A stretch of DNA of 64,000 bases from DAIRUQ01 sp036803245 (GTDB lineage: Bacteria > Chloroflexota > Anaerolineae > UBA1429), in contig DAIRUQ010000002.1 in the NCBI GenBank assembly GCA_036803245.1, forward strand, positions 11,800 through 75,799, read 5' to 3'. This document shows, piece after piece, positions 44,142-52,602 of this stretch (within the stretch, counting starts at the first letter, position 1; each line of letters opens with the position of its first letter). Made by a program: the position numbers and the translations under genes. The notes beneath the pieces were generated by a model. It did no database searches. It was not told where the DNA came from and saw only the letters and a list, made by a program, of their open reading frames with translations.

Positions 44142-45521
44142 ATGGAACAGCTCGAGCTCGTTCGTCAGATCCTGGATGCCTTGCCCCCCCTAGACCATTC
44201 TGTGGGCGACCGCCTGCCCTTGTACTTGTGGGGCCTACGGGGGATGCCAACCTCCAGCGAAACCATGGCCCGTGAACTGCTTCAGGAGGCCGCTGCGCGA
44301 GGGTTGGCCTTTGTGGCGGTGTGGGACCACGATAATCTGGCCGAGTCGGTGGCCGAGGCCCTCAAGCTGGGACGTCTTCAGCAAGAGCTCGGCCTCAGCA
44401 TAGGTGCCGACGCCATCAAGCCGCTTTACGCCTTTTGCGATGGCAGCCCAGAGACGGCCCATGTGGACGAGGCCGGCGAGCCGTTCTTTGATCATTCCCA
44501 TAGCCCGAACCGCCCCATCGGCTGCCCGTTTGCCCTAGGCCATCGCTATGCAGAGATCTCTGGCCGCATCCACGCCTTTGCGCAAGCCTACCAAGATGCT
44601 GGCCTCCCGCTGGATTTCGTCTACAGCGACTGGGAGATCGACGGCCCGCTGGAATGGAACGATGCCTTGGAGCACATCCGCCGCTGTACCCGCTGCCAGG
44701 CCGAACTGAGCGACCTGGATGATTTCGGTCATGTGCAGCGCACCCTGCGGCGCATCCGGGCCAAGATGCAACGCGAGTGCTTCGCCCAGCCTATCCTGCA
44801 GCGCTATCCACGCGCTCTGGTGGGCAACTATGCCGTGTACAACCACGGCGGGATGCGCTACTGGTACGACTATTTCGAGCGCGTCAATCTCGACCTGCCG
44901 CATACATGCGATCAGCGTGAGCCCTCCCGCCCCTGGGCCCACGAATACCCCGAAACCGGCTATACCTTTGGCATGCCCGTCCTCTACACCTGGTATCGCA
45001 CGTATGACTGGTATGACTTTGAGAACGCCGACTATCACTGGTTCTACAACATGCTCAAGGTGGCCAGTAACGCTGGACGCCACAAGCCAGCGGGCCACAC
45101 TTTGATCACCTTTGTGCACCATACGCTCACCGATCCTCCTGAAGGGGGTGCCGAGCCGCATATTCAGCCGATGAGCGTCGAGGCCTACCAGGAGCTCCTC
45201 TGGCACGCGCTCCTTCGTGGTCACGACGCGTTCTTTTCCTGGAGCCCCAACGACGTCGCGGTACACGAGGCGGTGGTCGCACAGCAAGTCTATAACCAGT
45301 CACTGGCCTATGGTGATTTCCTCGCGCACGGGCAGCCTGTGACTTTTGCCATCCCCCCAGAGCCAGGCACGGTGGTCTCGGCTCTGCGCGCAGGCGGTCG
45401 CCTCTTGGTGCGGCGCACCGACTTTGGGGGCGATGGCCGGCCCCACTCCCTCGTCGTCGATGGCCACCGCATCGAGGTGCCAGCGGCGCCGGGTGTCTGC
45501 CAGATCCTCGATCTGCGCTAG
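44142..45521 (+). CDS. Unrecognised protein with TIM-barrel glycosidase-like features
   Basis: A 459-residue protein I cannot name. It is rich in Trp, Tyr and His. YSDWEIDGPLEWNDAL (about 165) has an Asp-x-Glu pair at the end of a predicted strand, followed by CTRCQAEL (CxxC). Later strands are LVGNYAVYNH, MPVLYTWYRTYDWYDF, HTLITFVHHTL and AFFSWSPND, spaced as in a (beta/alpha)8 barrel; the C-terminal 70 residues look like a small beta domain. The overall look resembles retaining glycoside hydrolases without a recognised family signature. No signal peptide. ATG 44142 has GAGAGGAT upstream. It starts a run with two alpha/beta hydrolases, patatin and a cupin. Confidence 0.65.
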   Translation: MEQLELVRQILDALPPLDHSVGDRLPLYLWGLRGMPTSSETMARELLQEAAARGLAFVAVWDHDNLAESVAEALKLGRLQQELGLSIGADAIKPLYAFCDGSPETAHVDEAGEPFFDHSHSPNRPIGCPFALGHRYAEISGRIHAFAQAYQDAGLPLDFVYSDWEIDGPLEWNDALEHIRRCTRCQAELSDLDDFGHVQRTLRRIRAKMQRECFAQPILQRYPRALVGNYAVYNHGGMRYWYDYFERVNLDLPHTCDQREPSRPWAHEYPETGYTFGMPVLYTWYRTYDWYDFENADYHWFYNMLKVASNAGRHKPAGHTLITFVHHTLTDPPEGGAEPHIQPMSVEAYQELLWHALLRGHDAFFSWSPNDVAVHEAVVAQQVYNQSLAYGDFLAHGQPVTFAIPPEPGTVVSALRAGGRLLVRRTDFGGDGRPHSLVVDGHRIEVPAAPGVCQILDLR

Positions 45522-45540
45522 CCGCGATTGGAGAGGCACC

Positions 45541-46359
45541 ATGTCATACCAAGAGCGAGACCTGATGATCCGCGGCGCCACGTTGCACCTCTACGAAATG
45601 GGCGATGCGGGGCCGCTGCTGATCCTGGCACACGGCTTTACCGATCACGGCCTCTGCTGGCTGCGTCTCGCTCAAGAGCTGGCCCCCCACGCGCGCGTCG
45701 TCATGTACGATGCGCGTGGTCACGGGCGCTCGGATTCCCCTCCGACCGCCTTCACCCGCGAGGAGCTGGCCAAGGATCTGGTCGCTCTGGTAGATGCCCT
45801 CGGCGGGGAGCCTCCCGTCATCATGGGCCATTCCTTGGGAGCGGATACGGCCGCCTGGGCCGCCGCCCTGGCGCCCGAGCGCTTCCTTGCCGTCATCCTG
45901 GAAGATCCACCCTGGAATGCGGCCCTTTATGCCCGCCACGACGCCGAGCGCCGCGCCAGGGCCGACCGCGAGCGGGCCCAAGTCGAGAGCAACCGCGAAC
46001 GCAGCGTCGGCGAGCTTGAAGCCTTTATCCGCCAACACTCGCCCAACTGGCACGAGATCGAGTGGCGCACATGGGCGGAAGCCAAGGCTTTGATGGCTCC
46101 CGAGGCGGCAGAGATCATTGCCAGCCCGCGAGCTCCTTGGGAGACTCTAGTCCCACGCATCACCTGCCCCGTGCTCTTGCTCACGGGCGACAACGATCTG
46201 GGCGCCCTAACCACGCCCGAGGCCGCCGCCGAGGTCGTTCGCATAGGGCGTCGTGTTCAGCACGTTCATATTGCCGCTGCCGGCCACTCGTTGCGCCGCG
46301 ACCAGTTTGAACCTGTTCTGCGAGCCGTCCAGCAGTTCCTCGGCGATCACGGGAGCTGA
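45541..46359 (+). CDS. Alpha/beta hydrolase
   Basis: A 272-residue alpha/beta hydrolase with the complete catalytic triad: nucleophile Ser98 in IMGHSLGADTA, acid Asp in LLTGDNDLG, and His in IAAGHSLRRDQF. The oxyanion segment is LAHGFTDHG. A charged helical cap (about 135-185, many Arg/Glu) lies between strands 6 and 7. The family includes esterases, lactonases and haloalkane hydrolases; the substrate is unknown. It lies 19 nt after the preceding gene. ATG 45541 has GGAGAGG upstream, and longer frames run into the upstream gene. Confidence 0.88.
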   Translation: MSYQERDLMIRGATLHLYEMGDAGPLLILAHGFTDHGLCWLRLAQELAPHARVVMYDARGHGRSDSPPTAFTREELAKDLVALVDALGGEPPVIMGHSLGADTAAWAAALAPERFLAVILEDPPWNAALYARHDAERRARADRERAQVESNRERSVGELEAFIRQHSPNWHEIEWRTWAEAKALMAPEAAEIIASPRAPWETLVPRITCPVLLLTGDNDLGALTTPEAAAEVVRIGRRVQHVHIAAAGHSLRRDQFEPVLRAVQQFLGDHGS

Positions 46360-46444
46360 GAACGTTGCGCCCCCTCAAGCAAGCGACTAGACTGGCCCCC
46401 GGACGACAGCCCGCAGGCGACACGCCGGGGAAGGAGATGGCACC

Positions 46445-47494
46445 GTGAAGCCCTTGCGCCGACATGTAGCCCTGGCCGTTGATGGTGGCGGAATCCGCGG
46501 GGCCATGGTCACCAGGGCGCTCTCTATGCTCGAGGAGCACCTGGGGACGCCGTGTCCCGAGCTGTTTACGCTCGTAGCCGGCACGTCCACCGGTTCGGTC
46601 ATCGCTGCCGGCATCGGCGCGGGCATTACGGCGCAGCAGATGCATGCGCTCTATCGCGAGCTGGGAGGCAGCATCTTTCGCAAGAGCTGCCGTTCACGCC
46701 TCTGGCCCTTGACGCGGTACCGCTATCCCATCGAACCGCTGCGCGAGGGGCTGCAGCATGCTCTGGGTGATCTGACCCTGGGCGACCTCTGGTCCGACCA
46801 AGGCGGCATCGATCTGGTCATTACCGCCTACGATCTGGTGGAGCAACGCACCCGCTTCATCAAGCCCTGGAAGCCCGAGTACGCACAGTGGCCCCTCGCC
46901 ACAGCCGTTCTGGCCTCGTGCGCGGTGCCCACCTATTTTCCCGTCGTGGAAGGCCGCTACGTGGATGGTGGCGTAGGCTCGTACGCCAACCCGTGCTATC
47001 TCGCCGCCTACGAGATAGCCTTTTGCCTGGGCTGGGATCCCGCCGAGACCACCTTGATCAGCCTGGGCACCGGTCGGGCCCCGCGCACCCTGCCGTTGGG
47101 CGGCGCGGACCGACTGCGCCCCTGGCAGTGGTTGGGGCCGGTGTTGGATGCTTTCGGGGCCTCGGCCCAAGACCAACAGGTGCATCTGGTCGAGACCTTT
47201 TTCGGCGAGCTGGACTTTCGGCGATTCCAGGTAGACCTCGAGGCGCCCATCGCCATGGATGATGCCTCAGCGCTCGATCTGCTGGAGAGCTATGGCGAAC
47301 GACTAGGCCAAAAGCTGCTCAATGACGAGCTAGATCAGGCCCAGTTCGTCACCGCGCCGCTAGCGCCCGGCTATCGCCAGCCCGAGCCCACGGACCTACT
47401 CAAGCCTCAACCCTCAAGGCCCTCATCGCTCCCGCTCTGGCTCGTCATGGGAGGGTCGTTGATCGGACTCTGGCGGCAACTACGCAAGCACTGA
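46445..47494 (+). CDS. Patatin-like phospholipase
   Basis: A 349-residue patatin-fold lipid acyl hydrolase with a Ser-Asp dyad: oxyanion loop DGGGIRG (13-19), nucleophile Ser48 in GTSTG, and Asp174 in YVDGGVGSYANP. It hydrolyses acyl chains of phospholipids or acts on stored lipid. The last 20 residues (LWLVMGGSLIGLWRQLRKH) form a single hydrophobic helix with a basic end, a possible membrane tether. It starts at GTG 46445 after GGAAGGAGATG. The gene sits between an alpha/beta hydrolase and a cupin, with a lipase-like gene further on, so a lipid-turnover run is plausible. Confidence 0.9.
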   Translation: MKPLRRHVALAVDGGGIRGAMVTRALSMLEEHLGTPCPELFTLVAGTSTGSVIAAGIGAGITAQQMHALYRELGGSIFRKSCRSRLWPLTRYRYPIEPLREGLQHALGDLTLGDLWSDQGGIDLVITAYDLVEQRTRFIKPWKPEYAQWPLATAVLASCAVPTYFPVVEGRYVDGGVGSYANPCYLAAYEIAFCLGWDPAETTLISLGTGRAPRTLPLGGADRLRPWQWLGPVLDAFGASAQDQQVHLVETFFGELDFRRFQVDLEAPIAMDDASALDLLESYGERLGQKLLNDELDQAQFVTAPLAPGYRQPEPTDLLKPQPSRPSSLPLWLVMGGSLIGLWRQLRKH

Positions 47495-47528
47495 GTGAAA
47501 TCGCATCGATCTAGAAGGAGTCTCTAGC

Positions 47529-48743
47529 ATGAACACAGATCGTCTCGCCCAACAAGCCCTCGACCAAGGACAGGGGATACTACGCCTGGCCCCCACCTGG
47601 GTACCCCGCTCGTTCTGCATCCCTGGCCGCCGACTCAAGCTGGACCCGCGCGATCTCTATGCCTTTGGCGCCATCCGCGGGGGCATCGACGAGCGGTGGT
47701 TCGCATCGACCACGCCGGCGGACAATGGCCCGCTGACCACCCCTGATGAGGGGCTGAGCTATGCGGTGTTGCAGGATGGTGCCGAGACCAAGCGCGTGCT
47801 CCTCCGCGACGCCGTGGAAAGCCTGAAAGATGCGTTGCTCGGCGAGAGGCTCTGGTCACAGTACGGCCGTTGGCCCATGTTCTCCAAGTTCTTTGACAAC
47901 CAAGGCGCGCTGCCGCACCACCTCCATCAACGCAAAAAGCATGCCGAGGCGGTAGGCGAGAGGCCCAAGCCGGAAGCCTATTACTTTCCACGGCAGGTCA
48001 ACAACCACGGCGGGGACTTTCCCTTTACGTTCTTTGGGCTCAAGCCCGGCACCACCCGCGAAGACCTGATCGCCTGCCTACGCCGTTGGGACCAGGGCGA
48101 CAATGGCATCCTGGGGCTCTCACAGGCTTACAAGCTAGAGCTAGGCGCTGGCTGGGATGTCCCGGCCGGCGTTCTGCATGCGCCTGGTAGCCTCTGCACC
48201 TATGAGCCGCAGGGCGATAGCGACGTCTTTTCCATGTTCCAGTCGCTGGTGAACGACGTTCCCACACCGTGGGAGAACCTCGTCAAGAACGTGCCGGAAG
48301 CTCACAAGCAGGACCTCGACTATATCGTGGATATGGTCGATCTGTCCGCCAACCTCGACCCAGACTTTGCCCGCAACCGCGCCATGACGCCGCAGCCGAT
48401 CGGCGATCCTGCTGTCACTGCCGAGGAAGGCTATGTTGACCAGTGGATCGCCTACCGCTGCGCAGACTTTTCGGCCAAGGAGACCACCATTCTGCCCGGG
48501 GCCACGGCCACGCTCGTGGATCAAGCCTGTTACGGGCTGATCATGCTGCAGGGGCATGGCCAGATGGGTCCGTGGCAGGTAGAGTCGCCGAGCCTGATCC
48601 GGTTTGGGCAACTCACCAACGACGAGTTCTTTGTCAGCGAGGCAGCCGCCAGAGCCGGCGTCGTCGTCACCAACCCCAGCGACTGTGATCCGCTCGTGAT
48701 GTTGCGGCACTATGGACCCGGCAACCCGGATCTGACGATCTAG
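47529..48743 (+). CDS. Phosphomannose-isomerase-like cupin protein
   Basis: A 404-residue double-cupin-like protein resembling the type I mannose-6-phosphate isomerase superfamily. GALPHHLHQRKKHAEAV (about 135-151) supplies His residues for metal, and WDVPAGVLHAPGSLCTYEPQGDSDVFSMFQ the second cupin strand with His. The ends are not typical for ManA, and the usual QxxH...E metal set is only partly visible, so isomerase activity is uncertain. Related proteins are found in sugar-degradation clusters. AAGGAG lies before the ATG, 34 nt after patatin. A hairpin follows at 48752-48779. Confidence 0.6.
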   Translation: MNTDRLAQQALDQGQGILRLAPTWVPRSFCIPGRRLKLDPRDLYAFGAIRGGIDERWFASTTPADNGPLTTPDEGLSYAVLQDGAETKRVLLRDAVESLKDALLGERLWSQYGRWPMFSKFFDNQGALPHHLHQRKKHAEAVGERPKPEAYYFPRQVNNHGGDFPFTFFGLKPGTTREDLIACLRRWDQGDNGILGLSQAYKLELGAGWDVPAGVLHAPGSLCTYEPQGDSDVFSMFQSLVNDVPTPWENLVKNVPEAHKQDLDYIVDMVDLSANLDPDFARNRAMTPQPIGDPAVTAEEGYVDQWIAYRCADFSAKETTILPGATATLVDQACYGLIMLQGHGQMGPWQVESPSLIRFGQLTNDEFFVSEAAARAGVVVTNPSDCDPLVMLRHYGPGNPDLTI

Positions 48744-48751
48744 CGGATCGC

Positions 48752-48779
48752 GGAGGGGCGCTCGAGCGAGCGCCCCTCC
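48752..48779 (+). terminator. Terminator-like hairpin after the cupin gene
   Basis: A 12-bp perfect stem GGAGGGGCGCTC/GAGCGCCCCTCC with loop GAGC, 8 nt after the stop. No T-run; it lies just before the lipase-like gene. Confidence 0.55.
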
Positions 48780-48799
48780 ATCTCCAAAGGGGGAGTTGC

Positions 48800-49687
48800 A
48801 TGCCTGACCAGGCGGTCGCACAGCCCTATCCCTCGCCCAAGCCTACCCGGCAGGAGCGGCTAGCCGGCGTGGATGGATGCACCCTGTTCTATCAGACTTG
48901 GGAACCCGCTGCGAACGCTCGCGCCCTGGTGATCATCTGCCCAGGCATCGACGATCACTGCGACCGCTACCCGCACCTAGTTCGCGCACTGCTCGCAGAA
49001 GGCTATGCCGTATTGGCCTACGATCACCGGGGCAACGGGCGCTCCGAGGGAGCGCGCATGCACGTCGATAGCTTTGACCAGTACGTGCGCGATCTGGATC
49101 TCGTGCGAGAGCGAGCGCTAGGCCTCTGGCGGGGCATCCCCTGGTTCCTCTTTGCCCATAGCATGGGCACGACAGTGGCGCTCACCTACCTGGCCGAGGG
49201 TCTATCGCCGCCGCGAGGGCTGATCGCCTCGGGCACGGCCTTGGCGGCCGGTACAGGGTTCCCTCCCGTCATGTTGGCGCTTAACCGCAGCTTGGCGCGC
49301 ATCGCGCCCCGCCTGCGTTTGGTGGGATTGCCTCGCGAGGGCATCTCGCGTGACGCGGACTGGAGCGCATGGGGAGATATCGATCCGCTGGTTGCCCGCC
49401 AACGCGCTACGGCTCGACTCGGGAACGAGCTTCTGACCGCGCTCGAGCGTTTGCGGGCCCAACTGGATCGGATCTCTGTGCCGCTGCTGATCCTGCATGG
49501 CACCGCGGACCAGTTGACGGATCCGCAAGGGGCTCGCTTGCTCCATGACCAGGCATCCAGCCCCGACAAGTCGCTGCGCCTCTACCAAGATGCGTACCAT
49601 GAGGTCGTGAACGATCTGCCAGAGACGCGTGAAGCCGTCCTTTGTGACATTCTTGCCTGGCTGGGCGAGCGAGTCACCCTCAGGTGA
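48800..49687 (+). CDS. Alpha/beta hydrolase, monoacylglycerol lipase/lysophospholipase-like
   Basis: A 295-residue serine hydrolase of the Hydrolase_4 type. CPGIDDHCDRYPHL is the HG-dipeptide-like oxyanion region of monoacylglycerol lipases, AYDHRGNGRSEG the strand 4 motif, and Ser121 in FAHSMGTTVAL the nucleophile. The acid is Asp in LHGTADQLTDP and the base His in DAYHEVVND. No signal peptide, so cytoplasmic. Together with patatin it may complete lipid deacylation. GGGGGAG sits before ATG 48800. Confidence 0.9.
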   Translation: MPDQAVAQPYPSPKPTRQERLAGVDGCTLFYQTWEPAANARALVIICPGIDDHCDRYPHLVRALLAEGYAVLAYDHRGNGRSEGARMHVDSFDQYVRDLDLVRERALGLWRGIPWFLFAHSMGTTVALTYLAEGLSPPRGLIASGTALAAGTGFPPVMLALNRSLARIAPRLRLVGLPREGISRDADWSAWGDIDPLVARQRATARLGNELLTALERLRAQLDRISVPLLILHGTADQLTDPQGARLLHDQASSPDKSLRLYQDAYHEVVNDLPETREAVLCDILAWLGERVTLR

Positions 49688-49694
49688 TGGCGCT

Positions 49695-49723
49695 TTGTCG
49701 GCCCGCCCGTCGCATGGTAGAAT
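49695..49723 (+). promoter_or_regulatory. Promoter of tRNA(CAU)
   Basis: TTGTCG (49695-49700), 17-nt spacer, TAGAAT (49718-49723) preceded by TGG (extended -10). The tRNA begins 25 nt after the -10 box. Confidence 0.55.
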
Positions 49724-49748
49724 CCAACCGCAGCCGCTCGGTCGCAGT

Positions 49749-49821
49749 GGGCCCATAGCTCAGTGGTAAGAGCGACCGGCTCATAACCGGTTGGTCCCTG
49801 GTTCGAGCCCAGGTGGGCCCA
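49749..49821 (+). tRNA. tRNA with anticodon CAU (elongator Met or Ile2)
   Basis: A 73-nt tRNA without encoded CCA. The acceptor stem is GGGCCCA/TGGGCCC, the D arm AGCTCAGTGGTAAGAGC, the anticodon stem ACCGG/CCGGT with loop CTCATAA, and the T arm CCTGGTTCGAGCCCAGG; discriminator A. The initiator-specific G29-G30-G31 / C pairs are absent, so it is not initiator tRNA. The CAU anticodon could be read as elongator Met, or as Ile2 if C34 becomes lysidine. Confidence 0.93.
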
Positions 49822-49867
49822 CTCCCCTATCACCAGCGACACCACAATCCAAGGACTCGAGGCATCC

Positions 49868-50659
49868 ATGACCACCCCAACCAGATGGCTGCATACCGTC
49901 GTCCTGGCTGGTGGCCCGGCAGAGCCCGATCCGCTTTCGGTCGAGGCGGGGGTCGCCACCAAGGCGTTGCTCCCCATCGCTGGCCGCCCCATGGTCGCGC
50001 ATGTATTGCAGGCCCTCCAGCGTTGCGACGCGATCGGCCCCATCACAGTCGTCGGCCTGGAGGCGTCGCTCCTCGAGGTGATCTGCGAGGGGCCTCCTCT
50101 GCGCTGCCTACCTAACCATCACGGCATCGTCGACAATATCCTGGCGGCCACAGAGGGACTGGATGATGCCACACCGGTCCTTGTAGTTTCAGCCGATATC
50201 CCCCTCTTGACGCCCGAGGCAGTATCGAGCTTTATTCAGAGTGCCGAGCTATCAGGCGGTGAGCTGTGCTATGCCGTCGTGGAACGTGCGGTGATGGAGG
50301 CACGGTTCCCCGGCTCTGGTCGGTCCTTTCGTCACACCCGTGAGGGAGACTTTGCTGGGGGCGACCTGTTCTTGGCCACCCCCCGCCTATTTCGTACCCA
50401 TGCCGGGCTGGCGCGAGGGCTGTCCGATCAGCGCAAGAGCGCCTGGGGGCTGGCGCGTCTGTTGGGGTTAGGCGTTCTGTGGCGGCTGGCCACGCGCCGC
50501 CTGACGATCCGCAGCCTGGAGGCGCGCGCCAGCACGTTGCTGGGCTGTGACTGCAAAGCGATCATCTCCGAGCACCCCGAGCTGGCGATGGATGTGGACA
50601 AGCCACACCAGTTGACCATGATCCGCCACGCCCTGACCTTGCCCGCTGACACCAGATGA
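49868..50659 (+). CDS. NTP-transferase (MobA/GlmU-like nucleotidyltransferase)
   Basis: A 263-residue nucleotidyltransferase. TVVLAGGPAEPDPLSVEAG...TKALLPIAGRPMVAHVLQAL is the nucleotide-binding signature (LxGG...K..L..i.G.P), and VVSADIPLLTPEAV carries the Mg-binding Asp. C-terminal residues 200-263 are helical, ending near MDVDKPHQL, the typical 'NiNTPEDL'-like segment of MobA/IspD-type enzymes. Which nucleotide and acceptor are used is unknown; it is not convincingly MobA because the guanine-binding context is not clear. Its TGA overlaps the ATG of a PAP2 phosphatase (ATGA), so they are coupled. Confidence 0.82.
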   Translation: MTTPTRWLHTVVLAGGPAEPDPLSVEAGVATKALLPIAGRPMVAHVLQALQRCDAIGPITVVGLEASLLEVICEGPPLRCLPNHHGIVDNILAATEGLDDATPVLVVSADIPLLTPEAVSSFIQSAELSGGELCYAVVERAVMEARFPGSGRSFRHTREGDFAGGDLFLATPRLFRTHAGLARGLSDQRKSAWGLARLLGLGVLWRLATRRLTIRSLEARASTLLGCDCKAIISEHPELAMDVDKPHQLTMIRHALTLPADTR

Positions 50660-51195
50660 CTGGAGCCCTTTCTGACCAGCCTTGCTCGGGGTTGCTGGAC
50701 GCTGATACCCGCCTGTCGGCAGCTCTGCGTAGCCCCCTGAAGGGACGCCCTCGGCTGGCCCGATTCGCCGCAATCGTCGCCCACAGCGGGGATGGCCTCC
50801 TATGCTACCTGACCATGGCGATCATCGGTCTCCGGGCTCCGCTGGCTCGCCCAGCCCTGTGGCGGACGGTCTTGGCCACGCTGGTGGCCGCGGCCATCGT
50901 GGCGGCGGGCAAGATGGCGTTCCGTCGCTCCCGCCCGCTGGGAGACGAGAGCGCCCGCTGGAGCTCTCTGGGCAAGCATGATGCCCATGCGTTTCCTTCC
51001 GGCCACGCCGCTCGCACCGCGGCCATCGCCACCATGGCCTGGGCGGCATCGCCTCACCTGGGCCTGGCGACAACCGCCTGGTGCCTAGCGGTTAGCCTGA
51101 GCCGCGTCATGCTGGGAGCCCACTATCTGGGCGACGTTGTCGCGGGCACGCTGGTCGGCGTGGTCGCGGGCCTAGCCGTTTCCTGGCTCGCCTAA
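50656..51195 (+). CDS. PAP2-superfamily membrane phosphatase
   Basis: A 179-residue integral membrane phosphatase. The three PAP2 motifs are complete: KMAFRRSRP (K-x6-RP), AFPSGHAAR (PSGH) and SRVMLGAHYLGDV (SR-x5-H-x3-D). There are about five membrane helices. PAP2 enzymes dephosphorylate lipid phosphates such as undecaprenyl pyrophosphate or phosphatidic acid. The 4-nt overlap with the preceding nucleotidyltransferase suggests that the two act in one process, for example a head-group or isoprenoid carrier pathway. A bidirectional terminator follows. Confidence 0.92.
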   Translation: MTGALSDQPCSGLLDADTRLSAALRSPLKGRPRLARFAAIVAHSGDGLLCYLTMAIIGLRAPLARPALWRTVLATLVAAAIVAAGKMAFRRSRPLGDESARWSSLGKHDAHAFPSGHAARTAAIATMAWAASPHLGLATTAWCLAVSLSRVMLGAHYLGDVVAGTLVGVVAGLAVSWLA

Positions 51196-51218
51196 CCCCT
51201 AGCGCATCCCACACGCAA

Positions 51219-51246
51219 AACGAGGCGCCCCGTGGGGCGCCTCGTT
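51219..51246. terminator. Bidirectional terminator between PAP2 gene and rpoD
   Basis: A 13-bp perfect stem AACGAGGCGCCCC/GGGGCGCCTCGTT with a 2-nt loop, flanked by AAAA on the left and TTCAAT on the right. It can serve both convergent genes. Confidence 0.75.
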
Positions 51247-51268
51247 CAATCTCACATGTTCGCAGCGG

Positions 51269-52510
51269 CTAGAGATAGTCCCGGAGTTGTCGCGCGCGGC
51301 TGGGATGCCGCAGCCGGTCCAGCGCTTCGTGCTCGATCTGACGGATGCGCTCACGCGTCAGCTTGAACTTGCGCCCCACCTCTTCCAAAGTGTAGCTGTG
51401 GCCATCCTGTAGCCCAAAGCGCATGCGCAGGATCCGCGCCTCGCGCGGCGTCAACGTCGTCAGCACGTCGTCCAGGCGCTCTTGCAGCAGGTGCTGGTAG
51501 GCCGTATCCGGCGGCGTCGGCGCCTCGTCATCGGGGATAAAGCTTCCCAGCTCGCTATCCTCTTCCTCGCCAACCGGCTTTTCCAGCGACAGCGGTCGCT
51601 GCGATACCTTGAGCATCCACTGCACCTTGGCGGCCGGTAGGCTCAGCTCCTCGGCGATTTCCTCAGGGGTGGGCTGTCGCCCCCAATCCTGCTCGAGCTG
51701 CTGCGCCACCTGATAGACCTTGCGGATTCGATCGCTCAGATGCACCGGCAGACGGATCACGCGGCCCTGATCCGCCAAGGCACGGGTGATGGACTGGCGG
51801 ATCCACCAGGTCGCATAGGTGCTGAACCGGTGGCCCCGATGGTAGTCGAACTTTTCGACGGCCTTGATCAGGCCCAGGTTCCCCTCCTGGATCAGATCCA
51901 GGAACGGCACGCCCTGCCCTAGGTAACGCTTGGCGATGCTCACCACCAGGCGCGTGTTTGCCTTGATCAGGTGCGCTCGGGCGTTCTCGCCACGCACCGC
52001 AAGCCGAGCGAGGTCGTCACGGGCGTCCTCGTCGAGGTCGTGATTCGTGTCGAGACGCTTCTGTGCCTCCAGGCCCTGCTCAAGCGCCTTTGAGAGGGAC
52101 ACCTCTTCCTCGGCTGTAAGCAGAGGTACCCGGGCCATCTCTTTTAGGTATAGGCTAATCGTGTCATCGCTAGAGATCTCGCTCAGATCAAAGCCCTGCC
52201 GCTTGCGATTGAGCAGATCATCAGCGATGGTGTCTCCATCGTCATCGACGTCCGGCTCCTCTTCAGCCTCGACGGCGGCCAGCGCAGCCGCGTCGTCGGC
52301 GCCAGCATGCTCGCCACGGTCATAGATGATCTCAACGCCTTGCTTGTCCAGCAAGGTAAGCAAGTCCTCTAGCTCCGTGAGGCAGTCCTCGACGTCAGGA
52401 AAGACCTCCATCATGTCGTCGAGCGTAACAAAGCCCTGGCGCTCGCCCTTGGCTACGAGTCCCTTTACGGCCGGGTTCGCCTCCAAGCAGAGTTGTGTGT
52501 TGTCTGTCAT
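51269..52510 (-). CDS. rpoD: RNA polymerase primary sigma factor RpoD (SigA)
   Basis: A 413-residue sigma-70. Region 1.1-like N-terminus (1-75) is followed by an acidic patch (about 80-105, DDDGDTIADD). Region 1.2 is DTISLYLKEMARVPLLTAEEE. Region 2 has DLIQEGNLGLIKAVEKFDYHRGHRFSTYATWWIRQ (2.1-2.4, core and -10 binding). Region 3 is PVGEEEDSELGSFIPDDE, and region 4 has TLTPREARILRMRFGLQDGHSYTLEEVGRKFKLTRERIRQIE, whose helix-turn-helix reads the -35 box. Complete and of usual size, it fits the TTGACA/TATAAT promoters seen across the window. A long leader precedes it. Confidence 0.97.
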   Translation of the reverse strand: MTDNTQLCLEANPAVKGLVAKGERQGFVTLDDMMEVFPDVEDCLTELEDLLTLLDKQGVEIIYDRGEHAGADDAAALAAVEAEEEPDVDDDGDTIADDLLNRKRQGFDLSEISSDDTISLYLKEMARVPLLTAEEEVSLSKALEQGLEAQKRLDTNHDLDEDARDDLARLAVRGENARAHLIKANTRLVVSIAKRYLGQGVPFLDLIQEGNLGLIKAVEKFDYHRGHRFSTYATWWIRQSITRALADQGRVIRLPVHLSDRIRKVYQVAQQLEQDWGRQPTPEEIAEELSLPAAKVQWMLKVSQRPLSLEKPVGEEEDSELGSFIPDDEAPTPPDTAYQHLLQERLDDVLTTLTPREARILRMRFGLQDGHSYTLEEVGRKFKLTRERIRQIEHEALDRLRHPSRARQLRDYL

Positions 52511-52574
52511 AGTTTCACCACCCGAAATGCAACATGCAGCTTAAGCTGCCAAATGACCAAAGCACGGCGCACAA

Positions 52575-52602
52575 AACCGCCGAGGAGGCTCCTTCGGCGG
52601 TT
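52575..52602 (-). promoter_or_regulatory. Hairpin in the rpoD leader, terminator/attenuator-like
   Basis: On the minus strand the arms AACCGCCGA/TCGGCGGTT (9 bp, with a further GGAG/CTCC pairing across a one-base bulge) are followed by TTTTG. It lies between the promoters and the rpoD start, about 65 nt upstream of the ATG, and could act as an attenuator or a stabilising structure. Confidence 0.4.

Noticed and set aside
49868..50659. Calling the nucleotidyltransferase MobA
   Set aside because: The general LxGG...K signature is shared by many nucleotidyltransferases, and no molybdenum cofactor genes are nearby.
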